From: Rhizodiscina lignyota
Lineage: Eukaryota > Ascomycota > Dothideomycetes > Aulographales > Rhizodiscinaceae
Length of the DNA: 64,000 nucleotides
Reading direction: 5' to 3'
Assembly (NCBI GenBank): GCA_010015805.1
Contig: ML978127.1
Span: 1,364,001-1,428,000 of the forward strand
This document shows positions 44,223-55,391 of this stretch, piece after piece (positions within the stretch are counted from its first letter, which is position 1; every line of letters begins with the position of its first letter). The notes beneath the pieces are model-generated. The model searched no databases, was not told the origin of the DNA, and saw only the letters and a list, made by a program, of their open reading frames with translations. A program made the translations under genes and the position numbers.

Positions 44223-45857
44223 TAGAGACTGTGATATGTGAAATAATGTGTGATGCAAGTGCGAAGTGCGGGTTGAGAAACGAACAGTGTGGGAGGTCGA
44301 GGTTGGAGCTTTGGAAAGAATGGGCAGTGAGTTCTGATGCTTGTTTGATGTGTGCAGTGTGGGTTGTTTGGTGGAGGAGGAAGAGGCAGAAAAGAGGACT
44401 GAAGTAGGCGAGCTGCAGGGTGGTTTGTGCGTGGTGTCGGCGTACCTTTGGGAAGGTGTTGAGTTGTGTCGAGAGAAGGCGTTTGCAGACATTCCCCCGC
44501 GGCAGCTGCACAGCACGTCACCACGAGAGCGCCATCAGCGCCTGCCTGAGGTCTCTAGCAAGTGCTGTGGAGAGGAGACGCAAGAGCGATGCTGCGGAGG
44601 CGATGACGGTGTCTGCGTCTCTGCTGCTGCACCATTCACTCGCGCTGTCGGGGTGAGCGCCTCGACGTACAGCGGAGGTACGAGGAGGGGGTACTTCAGG
44701 CGGGCCCGTTCGAGTGGAGCGGGAGATGCAGGACTACACGCTTCGCACTTCACAGGACGAGAGTCGACGGTGTTGCAGACGTTGCGACGGGCTCTATCCG
44801 CGCGCCTCTGCTTGAGGGGGAGTGTACTGGCAGGTGAGGTTGAAGTAGAGAGCTTTTGGAGCCGCGCCGCCAGCTCATGGCAAAAGTCACCAGTGTACCG
44901 CTCGTTACAAAGCCTCGCGACCACGATTAATCACGGCACTGCCCCTACGCTGGCCATCGTTCAGCGCAGAGATAGCCGAGAATGAGGAGCTGTCGGAATT
45001 AATCTCTCCAATTACGCCCAGTCCAGCGGCTTGCAGATCGAATCGCCTATTAATTCGTCGTCGTACCGCATATATATCGCCGTGACGCTGCTCCAACCAC
45101 CAGCGCAGAAGCGCCAATGGCGTAGTTCCGCATTCGTCTGACTTTACCACTGCGCAGATACAAGCCAGACCTTGCATGCCTTTTCTTTTGGCCCTGCCTT
45201 TGGACACGTGCCCTGCATAGGAGGTACAATCACTTACGACATCTCACCTCCTAAGAGTTCGGAGCCATCCGCGCCGCTGCCAGCTGCTGGTGCCGAATCT
45301 TTCAACTCCCTCTCCACACACGCCGCTATATTACAAACATACCGGCCGGCGCCCTCCTCAATTGACTCACTCACCCTCCCTCAACCCATCTTCCAAAGTC
45401 TCCTTTAAAGGAGACACCGCCTTGAGTGTGAGGCACCCAGCCTCACGCAGACAAATCCGTCTCTCAGCGGTCTCGCCCCAGCCCCGCCAATCACCCCGCG
45501 AATTTGCTCTCTAAGCTCCCACAACTCCCGCAAAACATTTCCATCGACCCGAAAGAGCCTTTCTTCCCATCTGCTCGCTCTCTTGAGACTCCTCCTAGAC
45601 ATCTCGAGACACTCCACCCAGCACTGGCAGCGTTCAAGACACCAATCCGGTGTTTGCGCCGCGGTATCTCCGACACGACCGCGGTGACTGGTTTGGCAAG
45701 GCAGAAACGTCAGATATTTGTTTTAGGAGGCACGCGCCTAAGACAGACCACATTTCAACGGAAAGAGGACACTTGGAACGTTGCACAGCGATATATCGGC
45801 TCTTATCCTCCTCCATCCTCCGGCATCGATCCCAATTCCTCATACGCACCTCTCACA
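44223..45857. other. Divergent promoter region of ufd4 and nma1
   Basis: The two genes diverge across 1.6 kb. The left half is GC-rich with overlapping unassigned ORFs on both strands (e.g. 44535-44924 minus). The right half, from about 45200, is pyrimidine-rich. From about 45504 to 45857 the nma1 frame stays open without an ATG. No conserved element is placed with confidence. Confidence 0.5.
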
Positions 45858-46870
45858 ATGGACAAGACTCAACAACCCCCTGGCTACACATTTCCCGACC
45901 GCAAGCTGAAGAGGAAACTCTCAAGCCCTACGAGGATACCACTTGTCTTGGTAGCATGCGGCAGGTATGGTTTACACCATCAATTGACATGCTCATTTGC
46001 TTTCCTTCTGGACTTGAGACACTAACATGCTTATCTACGACAGTTTCTCCCCCATCACCTACCTCCACATGCGCCTCTTCGAAGTCGCTCGCGACTGGAC
46101 GAAATTCAACACCGACTATGAAGTCGTCGGCTGCTTCCTCTCACCCGTCGGCGACAAGTACGTCAAGGCCGGCCTGGCCAGCGCTCCACACCGATTAAAC
46201 ATGTGTGAGCTAGCAACCCGCGACTCAGAGATGATCGACGTGGATCCGTGGGAGGCCTACATGAAGGAGTACCAGCCCACAGCTATTGTGCTAGATCATT
46301 TCGACTACGAGATAAACGAGAAGATTGGTGGCATCGAGACGGGCGAGGGGCAGCAGAAGGCCAAGGCAAGGATAGCGCTGCTCGCGGGCGCGGATTTGAT
46401 CCAGACGTTCTCTGCTCCGGGGGTCTGGTCGGAGAAGGATTTGGATCATATCTTGAATAATTATAAGATATTTGCTGTTGAGCGGTAAGTTGGTTCACCG
46501 GCAGATGCACGTGCTCCAGTTTGGCTAACCATGATTCGCAGGGCGGGTACGGACATTGATGATGCCCTCGCGACACTTGGCCAGAAGTTCAAGGACAACA
46601 TTTACGTTGTGCACCAACTGATTCAGAACGACGTGTCGTCAACGAAGATCAGACTGTTTTTGAAGCGAGACATGAGCGTGCGATATCTGATTCCTCAGCC
46701 TGTCATACAGTACATCGACGGTAAGCCATCGACAACTTCATCATTGCGAGCTGCACACTGATCGATTCTTAGAGCATGGCTTGTACGGCGACGACGGCAC
46801 CAGCTCCGTGCACGACAAGGAGAAAGGCAAGGCCATAGAACCGGCCAGCAGCTCCAGCAACGGGCCCTGA
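45858..46870 (+). CDS. nma1: Nicotinamide/nicotinate mononucleotide adenylyltransferase
   Basis: The enzyme joins NMN or NaMN with ATP to form NAD or deamido-NAD. It has 274 aa in four exons, with introns at 45965-46043, 46485-46541 and 46721-46772. The ATG at 45858 (MDKTQQPPGYTFPDRKLKR) precedes LVLVACGSFSPITYLHMRLFE. This carries the nucleotidyltransferase GxFxPxxxxH signature and is formed by splicing the first intron. Further along are VVGCFLSPVGDKYVK, RLNMCELA, GADLIQTFSAPGVWS and the second ATP site VSSTKIRLFLKR, with SVRYLIPQPVIQYI. The short tail is Ser- and charge-rich. Length and motifs fit eukaryotic NMNATs, and a nuclear/cytosolic location is expected. Confidence 0.94.
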
Positions 46871-47289
46871 CGCACGGACTAAATGTCGAGAACGGCGAGT
46901 TCAATGTAGACACGCCTCACTTGGATAGAGTAGAGAGCCGAGCTGTACCAAATCACTTGGCTTCGAGATACCCGCAGGACACCCGGCATGAAGGGTGCTT
47001 TAGAACGTGTGCGGAGGCGGCATCCCATGACAGCAGCGCAATCCTGCGCAGATCTCACGATCTCACGATCTTTTGACCATGTATTTATTAGCATACGGCA
47101 GGCGTAGCGCTTGCTTTAAGATAATTCATTGGCATCCAATTATTCCTGGAGCCGGTTCAAGCTATGCCATTGAAGCTCTGCGACGCGAAATGGGTATATT
47201 CGTAGCTTACCAGCAAATCTTCAAGCGAGTACAAATTTCAAGCATGCCGATCGTCAGTCCAAGCATCCTCACAGCCAGGATCGCCTTTC
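46871..47289. other. Convergent 3' spacer
   Basis: These 419 bases lie between the nma1 stop and the stop of the AT-hook gene. Nothing coding was recognised. Confidence 0.55.
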
Positions 47290-49659
47290 TCATAGCCCAT
47301 ATTTCTCCCATATGAAATCGATGAGATCTAGATCCGGGATATTGCCGGCCAAACAGTCTGGTACCTCAACTTCAAAGTCGGTCTCACTCTGCTTTGCAAT
47401 TGACCGTTGCAAGTAGTCGACCTCTCGCAGAATCTCATGGACTTTGAACTCTCTGAGCGGGCCGGAGACCGTCAGGCGCCCTTGCCTATACACCCCACAG
47501 TAGTCTCTGAAGATGTCACAGAAGATGGTTTTTCGTCCTGTAAAGCACGAATCAGCCAACCATCGGCTTTCTAAGTATAAAGAGCAGAGGAGAAAACGCA
47601 CCTTCGAAGCGCTGCAGCCCTTCCATCAACGCGCTGCGCTGCTGTACACTCCACTCTCTCATATCCTTACCCAGCGCATCCTTCCTTGCCTCGAATGCGT
47701 CGACTCGCTCAAACTCCATCCCATTCGCGTCTCTCTCCTTCCTCATCGGCTCCCGTCTTGCAAACATAGCACTTGATTCCAGAAACTCGCTTCTGTTCGA
47801 GCAGGGCACACCAAGGTACTTCTTCCGCTCATTGTACGGCTCCGCCTCCACCCGCGCAAGAAACAAGCGGCTGAGGCGTTTCTGCTGCTCGTACATCCGA
47901 TCCAGCTTTTCTCTCTCCAGCCTTTCTTCCGCTTCTTGTCGCCTCTGCCTTGCTTGCTGCTGCTTCACTCTCCTCTTCTCCTCTGCCGCTTTCTGCAGAC
48001 GAGTGGCCTCACGCTTCAGAGCATCGGACACTTTCCGCAAGGGCGAGATCACGTTGTTGACAATTGGTTTCACGATGCCGTCGTTGGCGTCTGGCTTCGT
48101 CTTCCAACCGTTCTTCCCTATAGCACGTCCACGGAGACTAATTATGACATCTGCAATTGCTGCGACCGCTTCCAAAGCCTCTTCATCGATGCCGCCGTGC
48201 GCGGGACTCTCCGCATAGTTGCAGTATGCCCACAGCACGAAGACCAGGCTTGGGAAAGCTGCAGTGTAGATATCATGGATGGCTTCCTTTGGCTTCTTAT
48301 CCGTGTCTGGGTTTAGCCTCGATGCCAATCTGCGCATATCTGAAAGACCTGCTTCAACAGCGTCTCGGGCGGCCTCGAACTCCTCTTGGTCTGTAGGGGT
48401 TTCGATGAGTATTTCGATCTGTGACTTGACCTCTTTGCACTTGAAGTACAAGTCTTTCACTTGTTTGGTCGTGGGTTTCCCCCGGTATGGCGGTTTGCTG
48501 ACAACCTTTTTGATCTTGGCGATTATTTTGTATTGGCCGCATAGCTTCTTAGCATCTCCTAGATATATCACACCTTCCTCTCCAGAGAGTTCGTCCATGC
48601 CCTCCTCTTCCTCCTCGTCATCGTCGTCATGGTCTTCGTCAGCCGCAGCCTCGGCTTCCTCCTCCTCCTCCTCCTCCTCCTCCTCCTCGTCGAGACCCTC
48701 AGCTTGCTGAATGAATAATTCGTCTTCTTCACTCTGCTTCTTGGCATCCTTCGTCGGTCTACCTCTAGGGCGCTTCTGGTTCGCGGCTGTTGCACGTTTA
48801 GCCTCCGCAGCCGCTCTTTGCTGTGCTGCCTTCTCTGCCGCTCTTTGCTCCACTCTATCTGCCCTGACAGTTGCTGGCGCCTTCCGAGGCGACTCGCGCG
48901 TGCCTTTCGTCGCCCCACGGACTGGTGCTTTCTTCACCGCTTCATCCTTGCGCGGTCGGCCAGGTCCTCTGCGCGTTGGCGTCTCACCAGCAGGCTCCTG
49001 TATATGCTGATTCTGTTTTTGTGCTGCAGTACTGTCCTCCTGTTCCGTTGTAGGCGGTTGTTTTGAACGGTTCGTAGCACCGTGCAAGTTTGTAGAACCA
49101 GTTTTCATCCGCTTTGCACCACTCATGATGGCTCTCTGCTCCTCTGTAAGTGGCCCCGATCGTTTCCTAAGCTTGCCCTCGACTTTCGGTTCTGCTGGCG
49201 CGAACCCAGCTTGTCGTGGTGCCGTCGGAGAGTGGTGTGGAGAGGATCGCCTCCGCTGTGTAGCTGCTACGACATTATTAATGTGGTCCTCTTTTAGTAT
49301 TGCAGCCCCCATCGTCGATATCAGGCTACCACCACTCAGCAGCTCTTCCCGGAGTTGACGCGATGGTGCATCTTCTGCAGGGGTTTTGGGGCGACGCTGG
49401 CGGGTCGAGGGTGGTCGTTGCTCGTAGTAGTCATTGATGGCTAGCACACGCCGCTCAATTAAGCAATGGCATAGCTTTGAAAGAGAAATTGCAACTCACA
49501 AGGTATGGGTTCAGGCGCAGTCTCGTGTGGGTCTGGTAAGTCGCTTCCATGAAGCAGAACTCGCGCCTCCTCCCCACTGCCGTCCTCTTCGTCGTATTCG
49601 TACACCTCTTCAAGCTCATCTGACTCCTCGTGCTCTTGAGTCATATCAACTCTCGCCAT
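47290..49659 (-). CDS. AT-hook protein of unknown function, 748 aa
   Basis: There are three exons, with introns at 49441-49499 and 47538-47601, and all phases close. The N-terminus is acidic (MARVDMTQEHEESDELEEVYEY). Two AT-hook cores follow, RRGPGRPRK and KRPRGRPTK, which bind the minor groove of AT-rich DNA. An Ala/Lys-rich linker and a long glutamate/aspartate tract (from the CTC-type microsatellite near 48658-48690) come next. The C-terminal half is ordered: CGQYKIIAKIKKVV, LYFKCKEVKSQIEILIETP, SLVFVLWAYCNYAESP, a coiled coil rich in Arg/Gln/Glu, and PYNERKKYLGVPCSNRSEFLESS. It ends in a helical segment with FCDIFRDYCG and DLDLIDFIWEKYGL. I do not recognise the C-terminal domain. A nuclear chromatin role is inferred only from the AT-hooks. 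Confidence 0.85.
48657..48690. repeat. Coding trinucleotide microsatellite (TCC/CTC)n
   Basis: An uninterrupted run of TCC/CTC triplets on the plus strand encodes a polyglutamate tract in the minus-strand AT-hook protein. Such tracts vary in length by slippage. Confidence 0.8.
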
Positions 49660-49862
49660 TTTCCCATCATCGTGTGTAGACTGAGGATGGTGAAAGCCAA
49701 TGGCTTTGGGATGTGAGGCGCCGACGTTGGCAGGGAGATGTACGTGGCGGTGGCTGAAAGCTTGGCGCGACAGCTAAAACACGGTGTCACGGGATTCCCA
49801 TAAAGACTCGATTGTTTGCCATCGCCGACATCGATTTTACGTCTGCGAATCCACCCACGATA
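49660..49862. promoter_or_regulatory. 203-bp bidirectional promoter
   Basis: The AT-hook gene (start 49659, minus) and the PP2A activator gene (start 49863, plus) diverge across only 203 bases, which must hold both promoters. No TATA box stands out. Placement rests on gene orientation alone. Confidence 0.6.
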
Positions 49863-51552
49863 ATGTCGTCGCAATCAGGATATCGTACTCTTCACAAATT
49901 AGATCCTTTAGGTCCGCACACCTTCTCCACGCCCTCAAAATGTATCAACGATGGCGAGCAGGACGTCCCTTTCTTTCATACATCGATGGCATACATCGAT
50001 ATAACGACCTTTCTCCTCCAACTCAACATCTCCATGTTTCCGCAAAAGTCCCCAGATAATAGTACACCAATCACGTTTCCTCTAAACAGCTCATCAGTCA
50101 GTCTCTCACCAACTGTTCGAAATCTTCAATCTTTACTCTCAAACCTCGCATCAATAATCGACGAAATCCCGCCCGACCCCGGTCCCAGGCGTTTTGGCAA
50201 TATTTCCTTCCGGCGATGGCATGATAAAGTGGCCGAGCGATCGCCAGCTTTATTGAACGAGTACCTACCTTCGGCAGTACTGGATTTCCCGGCTGATCCC
50301 AGCTCTGGTGTCCTCGCACGTGATGAGTTGCAGAGGTACTTCTTGGGGAGCTTGGGAAGTCCGCAGAGACTAGACTATGGGACGGGACATGAGTTGAGCT
50401 TTTTGGCTTTCTTGGGAGGCATCTGGAAACTCGGTGGTTTCGAGAACGCGGAACCAGGGGTGGAGCAAAGGGGCATCGTTATCGGTGTGATTGAACCGTA
50501 TATTTGCTCTGCTGAAGTGTATGGAATTGTGGCTAACGTTGGATAGATATCTTCGTCTAATACGTCGGTTGATAGTAGCGTATACTCTCGAACCCGCTGG
50601 CTCACATGGAGTGTGGGGACTGGACGATCACTTCTTCCTGCCGTACATCTTCGGCTCCGCACAGCTCGCACCTCCAATTCCCCAATTATCGTCCGATTTC
50701 AAGGCTGAGCAACTTCCACAAGAGGGCTCGCTGCCGGGCGCACCAGCCGTGAGCGATGTCACGAAGCAGGAGGCTGTCCAACGAGAGCGAGAAAAGAACA
50801 TGTACTTTAGCGCCATCGGGTTCATCTACGATGTTAAGAAGGGCCCATTCTGGGAGCATAGCCCGATCCTGTACGATGTGTCCGGTATAACAACGGGTTG
50901 GGCAAAAGTCAACAAGGGCATGCTGAAGATGTACAATGTCGAAGTGCTCTCTAAGTTTCCGGTCGTCCAGCACTTCCCATTTGGCTCACTGTTCCGCTGG
51001 GAGAGAGATCCAAATGCGCCGGAGCCTGCTTCATCCGTCCATAACACTAGCCAACCTACACGCACACCAGCAACAACCGCACTGGGCACACAGTTACACC
51101 AAGCACATGTGAGATCCAGGCAACCGGCAGGTCGTGCCGCGGTCGATCCGTACGCACATCCAGCGGCAACCAGGTCGAGAGCAGCACCGATGCGAACACC
51201 ACAAAATTTCCGGACTCCGGGTTACGGTCAGCAGGCGAGGATGGAGAGTGCTGCGCGCATTCAGCAAGAGCTCCCCATACAGAGGATGGCTGTACCTGAT
51301 GTGAATCCGATGGGAGGGACACAAGCACCTTGGGCGACGACGATCAATCCATACGCTCAGATGGCTCAACAGCCGCCGATGGCTAGTGTTCCATATATAC
51401 GTCAGGAATACCCAACACAAGCACCTCGGACGGCACAGCAAGGCACAACGTTAGATGCACGGGTGCTTTGGACAAATTCAAACTCAAGTAAAGGCAAGCC
51501 AGCGGATGGTGGAGGGATGCCGCCGACGAGAGCTCCGTTACCCGAGAGATGA
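49863..51552 (+). CDS. rrd1: PP2A activator / prolyl isomerase PTPA (Rrd1)
   Basis: This phosphotyrosyl phosphatase activator remodels the PP2A catalytic subunit in an ATP-dependent way and has peptidyl-prolyl isomerase activity. It has 546 aa with one intron at 50498-50546, which joins GIVIGVIEP to [27 protein letters not shown]. The core follows family order: [75 protein letters not shown], and [38 protein letters not shown], ending the domain with [14 protein letters not shown]. About 190 residues of Pro/Gln/Ala-rich tail follow, as in Rrd1 of filamentous fungi. The ATG at 49863 ([15 protein letters not shown]) fits. The gene shares its promoter region with the AT-hook gene. Confidence 0.94.
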
Positions 51553-52248
51553 GTTTGATGCTCATGTCTTGTTTCACGAAGAAGATGATGTTTATGAACA
51601 ATTAATTATTGGGGTCAACTGTACGTAGTCAGAGCAAGATAGGGCGGGAATATTACCCCGATATCAAAATAGGATCTGCGCCGCATAATGCTTGTAATAT
51701 TAATACCCTACTGCGCATCATGTCACTTCCGAGGCAAAACTGGATGACGCGAAGCCAGCCCTATGTACCTCTCCGTGCATTCTGTCCCGTCCAGCCTTGG
51801 AACTGGAGATTATCAGTGCCAAAGAGCGGGCGCGTCGGGAGGCGTATCTGAAACATTTATGTTGTGCCGCACTGGCCAATGACATGCGCGACATGGCGAC
51901 GTGAAACGGCCACAAGCGGCCGTCTGGGGCGCGTGCTCCGTGTCAGCTCAAGCGAAATGGCGCTAAGGGGGAGCTTGAGCCTTTTGCAGGTTAAGGTGGT
52001 GAAGCTTCCCCAGAGCTCGGAAGGCGCAGCAACACGAGAGCATATAAGCCCTCCCCACACCGGCATCTTCTTTTTCTCTCTCTCCGCTGCGCGCCGGTGA
52101 CTTGCTGCTCCCGCCTGAACACTTCATCTCTTCTGCGCCTTCCTCCACGCGTCCATCGCTGTCAACAAGGCTCGCACAGCACCACCATACTTTCCGACAC
52201 CACTTTAAAAACACCCGACAGCTTCATACTCTGAGCACACCCGCCAAG
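51553..52248. other. Upstream region of the disordered small protein
   Basis: These 696 bases contain no coding frame of note. A TATA-like CATATAAG sits near 52039-52046, about 205 bases before the next ATG, followed by a CT-rich tract (TTTCTCTCTCTCC, about 52073-52085) that may mark the transcription start. Both placements are inference. Confidence 0.45.
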
Positions 52249-53026
52249 ATGCCTGGAGTTCGTAAGTTATCCTCTACTTCTTCCTTGGGGGAAAGATTGC
52301 CACGCGTTTTACTTTTCTCTCCACCAAAACAGTAGAGAAGCGCATAATTACTTTCGAGAGCCGGGCGTCCAACATGAAGAAACGCCTGGCTAACTTGCTC
52401 CCAGCTCCCGACGCCGTCGACAGGCTTAAGGGCGCCATCAAGGGCCTCTTCAAGAAGAACAGAAAGCCCGCCAAAGAGGAGGAGAAGCCTACGGGCACCG
52501 CTGCTGTTGGCAACAATAAGCCAACTGAGACTAAGCCTGCCGATCCGACCGCCGGCACTGCTCCCACGACTGAGGTTGCCAAGGCCGGCGAGACCGCACC
52601 TGCTGAGCCAAAGCCTGCAGAGGGTGCTACCAAAGAGGTCGAGCAGCGTGAGTTGCACTTCACACGCCCACTTACAATGAACAGCATGTTACGATGCTAA
52701 AGATGCTGGCAGCAGCCGCCGCGCCCCCCGCTTCGACCACGGACAGTGCTACGGCAACCACACCGGCCGCTGCCTCCTCTGGGGTGGAAGCGACGCCCGC
52801 TTCGGATACCCCTGCAGCTACCACAACAAACGCGATGCCGCCAGATACCGCGACCGCAACGCAGGAGACGAGTACCACTCCCGCCACGGCGGCTTCTTCT
52901 GAGCCCACCAAGCTGGTGCCGGAGGGCATGTCCGCGACGAGCGGACCACTCGATGACAACCCGGAGATACTGCCAGAGCCCACGGAAGGAGCGAAGGAGG
53001 AAGAGAAGCCTGCGGTGACGTCATAG
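52249..53026 (+). CDS. Hypothetical low-complexity protein, 213 aa
   Basis: There are three exons. The first is only 13 nt (MPGV plus one base), followed by introns at 52262-52332 and 52648-52712. The 52712 acceptor is chosen because it alone keeps the Ala/Thr/Pro-rich frame open, and a CTAA branch site sits about 12 bases before it. Residues 1-50 (EKRIITFESRASNMKKRLANLLP...LKGAIKGLFKK) are basic and amphipathic and look conserved in type. The remaining 160 residues are Pro/Thr/Ala/Glu-rich and predicted disordered, with no membrane span. No family is recognised. Strong promoter-like features upstream suggest an expressed gene. Confidence 0.7.
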
Positions 53027-54113
53027 GAGGAGGTTGTTTGGTCTTGATTCACGAATGCGGAGCGGACAGTTCATATACCCCTGGGTGTCGATTTTGTAGT
53101 CTCTTTCGAGGCAGTACTAATGAGAAAACATTCTCCCCTGACATGACTTCTACAGTCTTGCCCTATTGTTCCTTTCGTATAAGTGAATCCCGTGTACAGT
53201 GTGACCTCTTCTCTGTTAACATGCTGACTAACTCAATATGGAGTATATGAGTAAGAGATGTCCCCATCTACACCTCATTTCAATTACTAACACGAAGTCC
53301 AAAGCATAACACCACTTTTTGCCTCTCTGAGTTGGCGTCGAGTATGAGAGGATTCCATGAATAACATGATGTATGCTCTGTCAACAAACCGATCAACTTC
53401 GTACGGAGTAGACGGTTTAGATGTGCACTTCTATGGAAGCTTGCGCACTTTGTATTGAATACAGACACCAGCCTTAGCTGACCTCTCTCCCTCTAATCTT
53501 AACGAATAAAATCAAAGGATAGAAAACTAAATGTAACAAAATTAATAAAATGAAACTGGCCTTACCAAGTGCAGTACCTCAACCTGAAGAGCCCACGTAG
53601 TGTCATAGTGATCAGGTCTAGGCATGGCGTTCCCCAGTATTGCGAGGGTAAACGCCGGTTAGTAGAAAAACTTTCCGTGAGCATCAAGGCAAGGTGATAG
53701 AAGCCACTTTGTAGTTTCCTTGATACGTAATGGATTGATTTTGCGCAACCGGCGTAAACAGCAGACACGTAGAGTACTCCGTAAGCATGCCGCCTTCGAT
53801 TTACGACCAGACAACTCACAGACGTCAAGGAACATGATTAACACTCCAGACACGAGAAAACTGCCAATCCAGCCCCAATCTTGGCTATGTGGGAATATTT
53901 ATAGAACTTACGGAGTAAAGCTAATCTTCTATCGACCAAAGTCCCGAAGCCTGAGAAACTCAGAGTTGGAGCGGGTGAAAATCTCTCCTTCTCTTACTCA
54001 CTGGTACTGGAGACGACATATAATCTCATGGCCACGGCCAGGTATAATATGTACAGCACTAACTACTCCAGCCATGCACACAAAAGTCAATTGAGCTGAC
54101 CAGATACACAGAA
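53027..54113. other. AT-rich intergenic region with three TACGGAGTA words
   Basis: This 1.1 kb spacer is AT-rich, especially at 53480-53560. It contains TACGGAGTA at 53402-53410, its complement TACTCCGTA at 53775-53783, and TACGGAGTA at 53909-53917. No supported gene was seen. It leads into the FAD monooxygenase. Confidence 0.6.
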
Positions 54114-55391
54114 ATGAAGGTGCTCATCGTAGGCGGTGGCCTGGGTGGCCTCTGCCTCGCGAATGGGCTGCACAAAGAAGGCGTTGAAGTGCGGGTTTTC
54201 GAACGGCACCCATCAGCAGAATCTGACAAGCAAGGCTATTTTATTCACTTGGAGGGCCAAGGTCGAGAAGCCTTGCAGCGCTGCCTGAATGAGCAAGGCT
54301 GGGAACGCTTTTTAGCTACGTCCACATCCGCTGGTTCCACATGGGCCTTTCGCGATCCACAGCTCCAGCTGATCGCTATGCGGGATGATGTCAAGATCAC
54401 TGGCAAGCCTGCCGAGGTCGTCGAACGCAGAGCGATAATACGCTGGGAGTTTCGTAGTGTTCTACTGAAAGCGCTTGGTTCTGAGGAATCCGAAATCGTG
54501 CAGTGGGACAAGACTTTTACCCACTATGAGGAGATTGAAGGTGGACGGGTCCTTGCATGCTTCGCGGACGGAACGACTGAAGAGGGAGACATACTTGTTG
54601 GCGCGGATGGGAGCAAATCAAAAGTCCGGGAACAGCGCCTTCCATATCTCCATCGCGAAGATCTTGGCATTGTCATCATCTGTGGACAATGTTCAATGAA
54701 CGAGACCAGCTCATGCGATTTACCGCTGTTCATGAAGGACTGCTCGCTCAACAACATCATCCCTTACGGCAAGGGTTGGTTGTTCGTGACTTCGTGGTGC
54801 ACACAAGGAAGTCTGAAGAATGAACATGCCGACAGCCACGACGACTATACCCTCTGGGCGTACTTTGTCCCTAAAGATGACACTCCACCCAACATGACCA
54901 AGCTCTCGGCTGCAGAGCTGCGCGACATAGTCCTTGGTGGAGTCCGTGGCTGGGCATCATCCATCAATGATATAGTCCAGAAAGCGAATCTTTCTACGAT
55001 TGTACCGGTCTATTTGCGATGTGCTCCTCACCTCGAGCACTGGGATTCGAGCAACATAACGCTGATTGGCGATGCGATACACAATATGACGCCAGCTGCT
55101 GGCGTTGGAGCAAATACGGCATTGCGTGATGCACAGATTCTGACAGACCTTCTTGTAGAATCTGCACGAGGCAAAACAAGCGTTGCGGAAGCCATCGGGA
55201 AGTATGAAGCTAAGATGAGGCCTTATGCGAACGCAGCTGTTGCACTGTCACGGCAAATCGCCGAAAGCGCCACTTCAAGCTCTTTATTCCAGCGCTTTAT
55301 GTTTCGGACGGTGCTGCGACTGGCTCAAGCCAGCCCATTTGTGATGAGGGCAACAATTGGACGAGGGGCGGTGGAGTCGTACATGAAATAG
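54114..55391 (+). CDS. FAD-dependent monooxygenase (PHBH-fold)
   Basis: This is a single-exon flavoprotein hydroxylase of 425 aa. The N-terminal Rossmann motif VLIVGGGLGGLCLANGL binds the FAD ADP moiety, followed by VRVFERHP. The DG motif is GDILVGADGSKSKVREQ near residue 163. The second FAD motif is ITLIGDAIHNMTPAAGVGANTALRDA near 315-340. NADPH-dependent aromatic or polyketide ring hydroxylation is typical of the group (salicylate hydroxylase-like, zeaxanthin epoxidase-like), but the substrate is not readable. The ATG at 54114 begins directly at the nucleotide-binding strand, so no targeting peptide is present. The nearest neighbours are a Jen1-type carrier downstream and an AT-rich spacer upstream. 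Confidence 0.92.
   Translation: MKVLIVGGGLGGLCLANGLHKEGVEVRVFERHPSAESDKQGYFIHLEGQGREALQRCLNEQGWERFLATSTSAGSTWAFRDPQLQLIAMRDDVKITGKPAEVVERRAIIRWEFRSVLLKALGSEESEIVQWDKTFTHYEEIEGGRVLACFADGTTEEGDILVGADGSKSKVREQRLPYLHREDLGIVIICGQCSMNETSSCDLPLFMKDCSLNNIIPYGKGWLFVTSWCTQGSLKNEHADSHDDYTLWAYFVPKDDTPPNMTKLSAAELRDIVLGGVRGWASSINDIVQKANLSTIVPVYLRCAPHLEHWDSSNITLIGDAIHNMTPAAGVGANTALRDAQILTDLLVESARGKTSVAEAIGKYEAKMRPYANAAVALSRQIAESATSSSLFQRFMFRTVLRLAQASPFVMRATIGRGAVESYMK

Noticed and set aside
48279-48710. Serine-rich plus ORF opposite the AT-hook gene
   Set aside because: It is generated by the glutamate-coding microsatellite read on the other strand.
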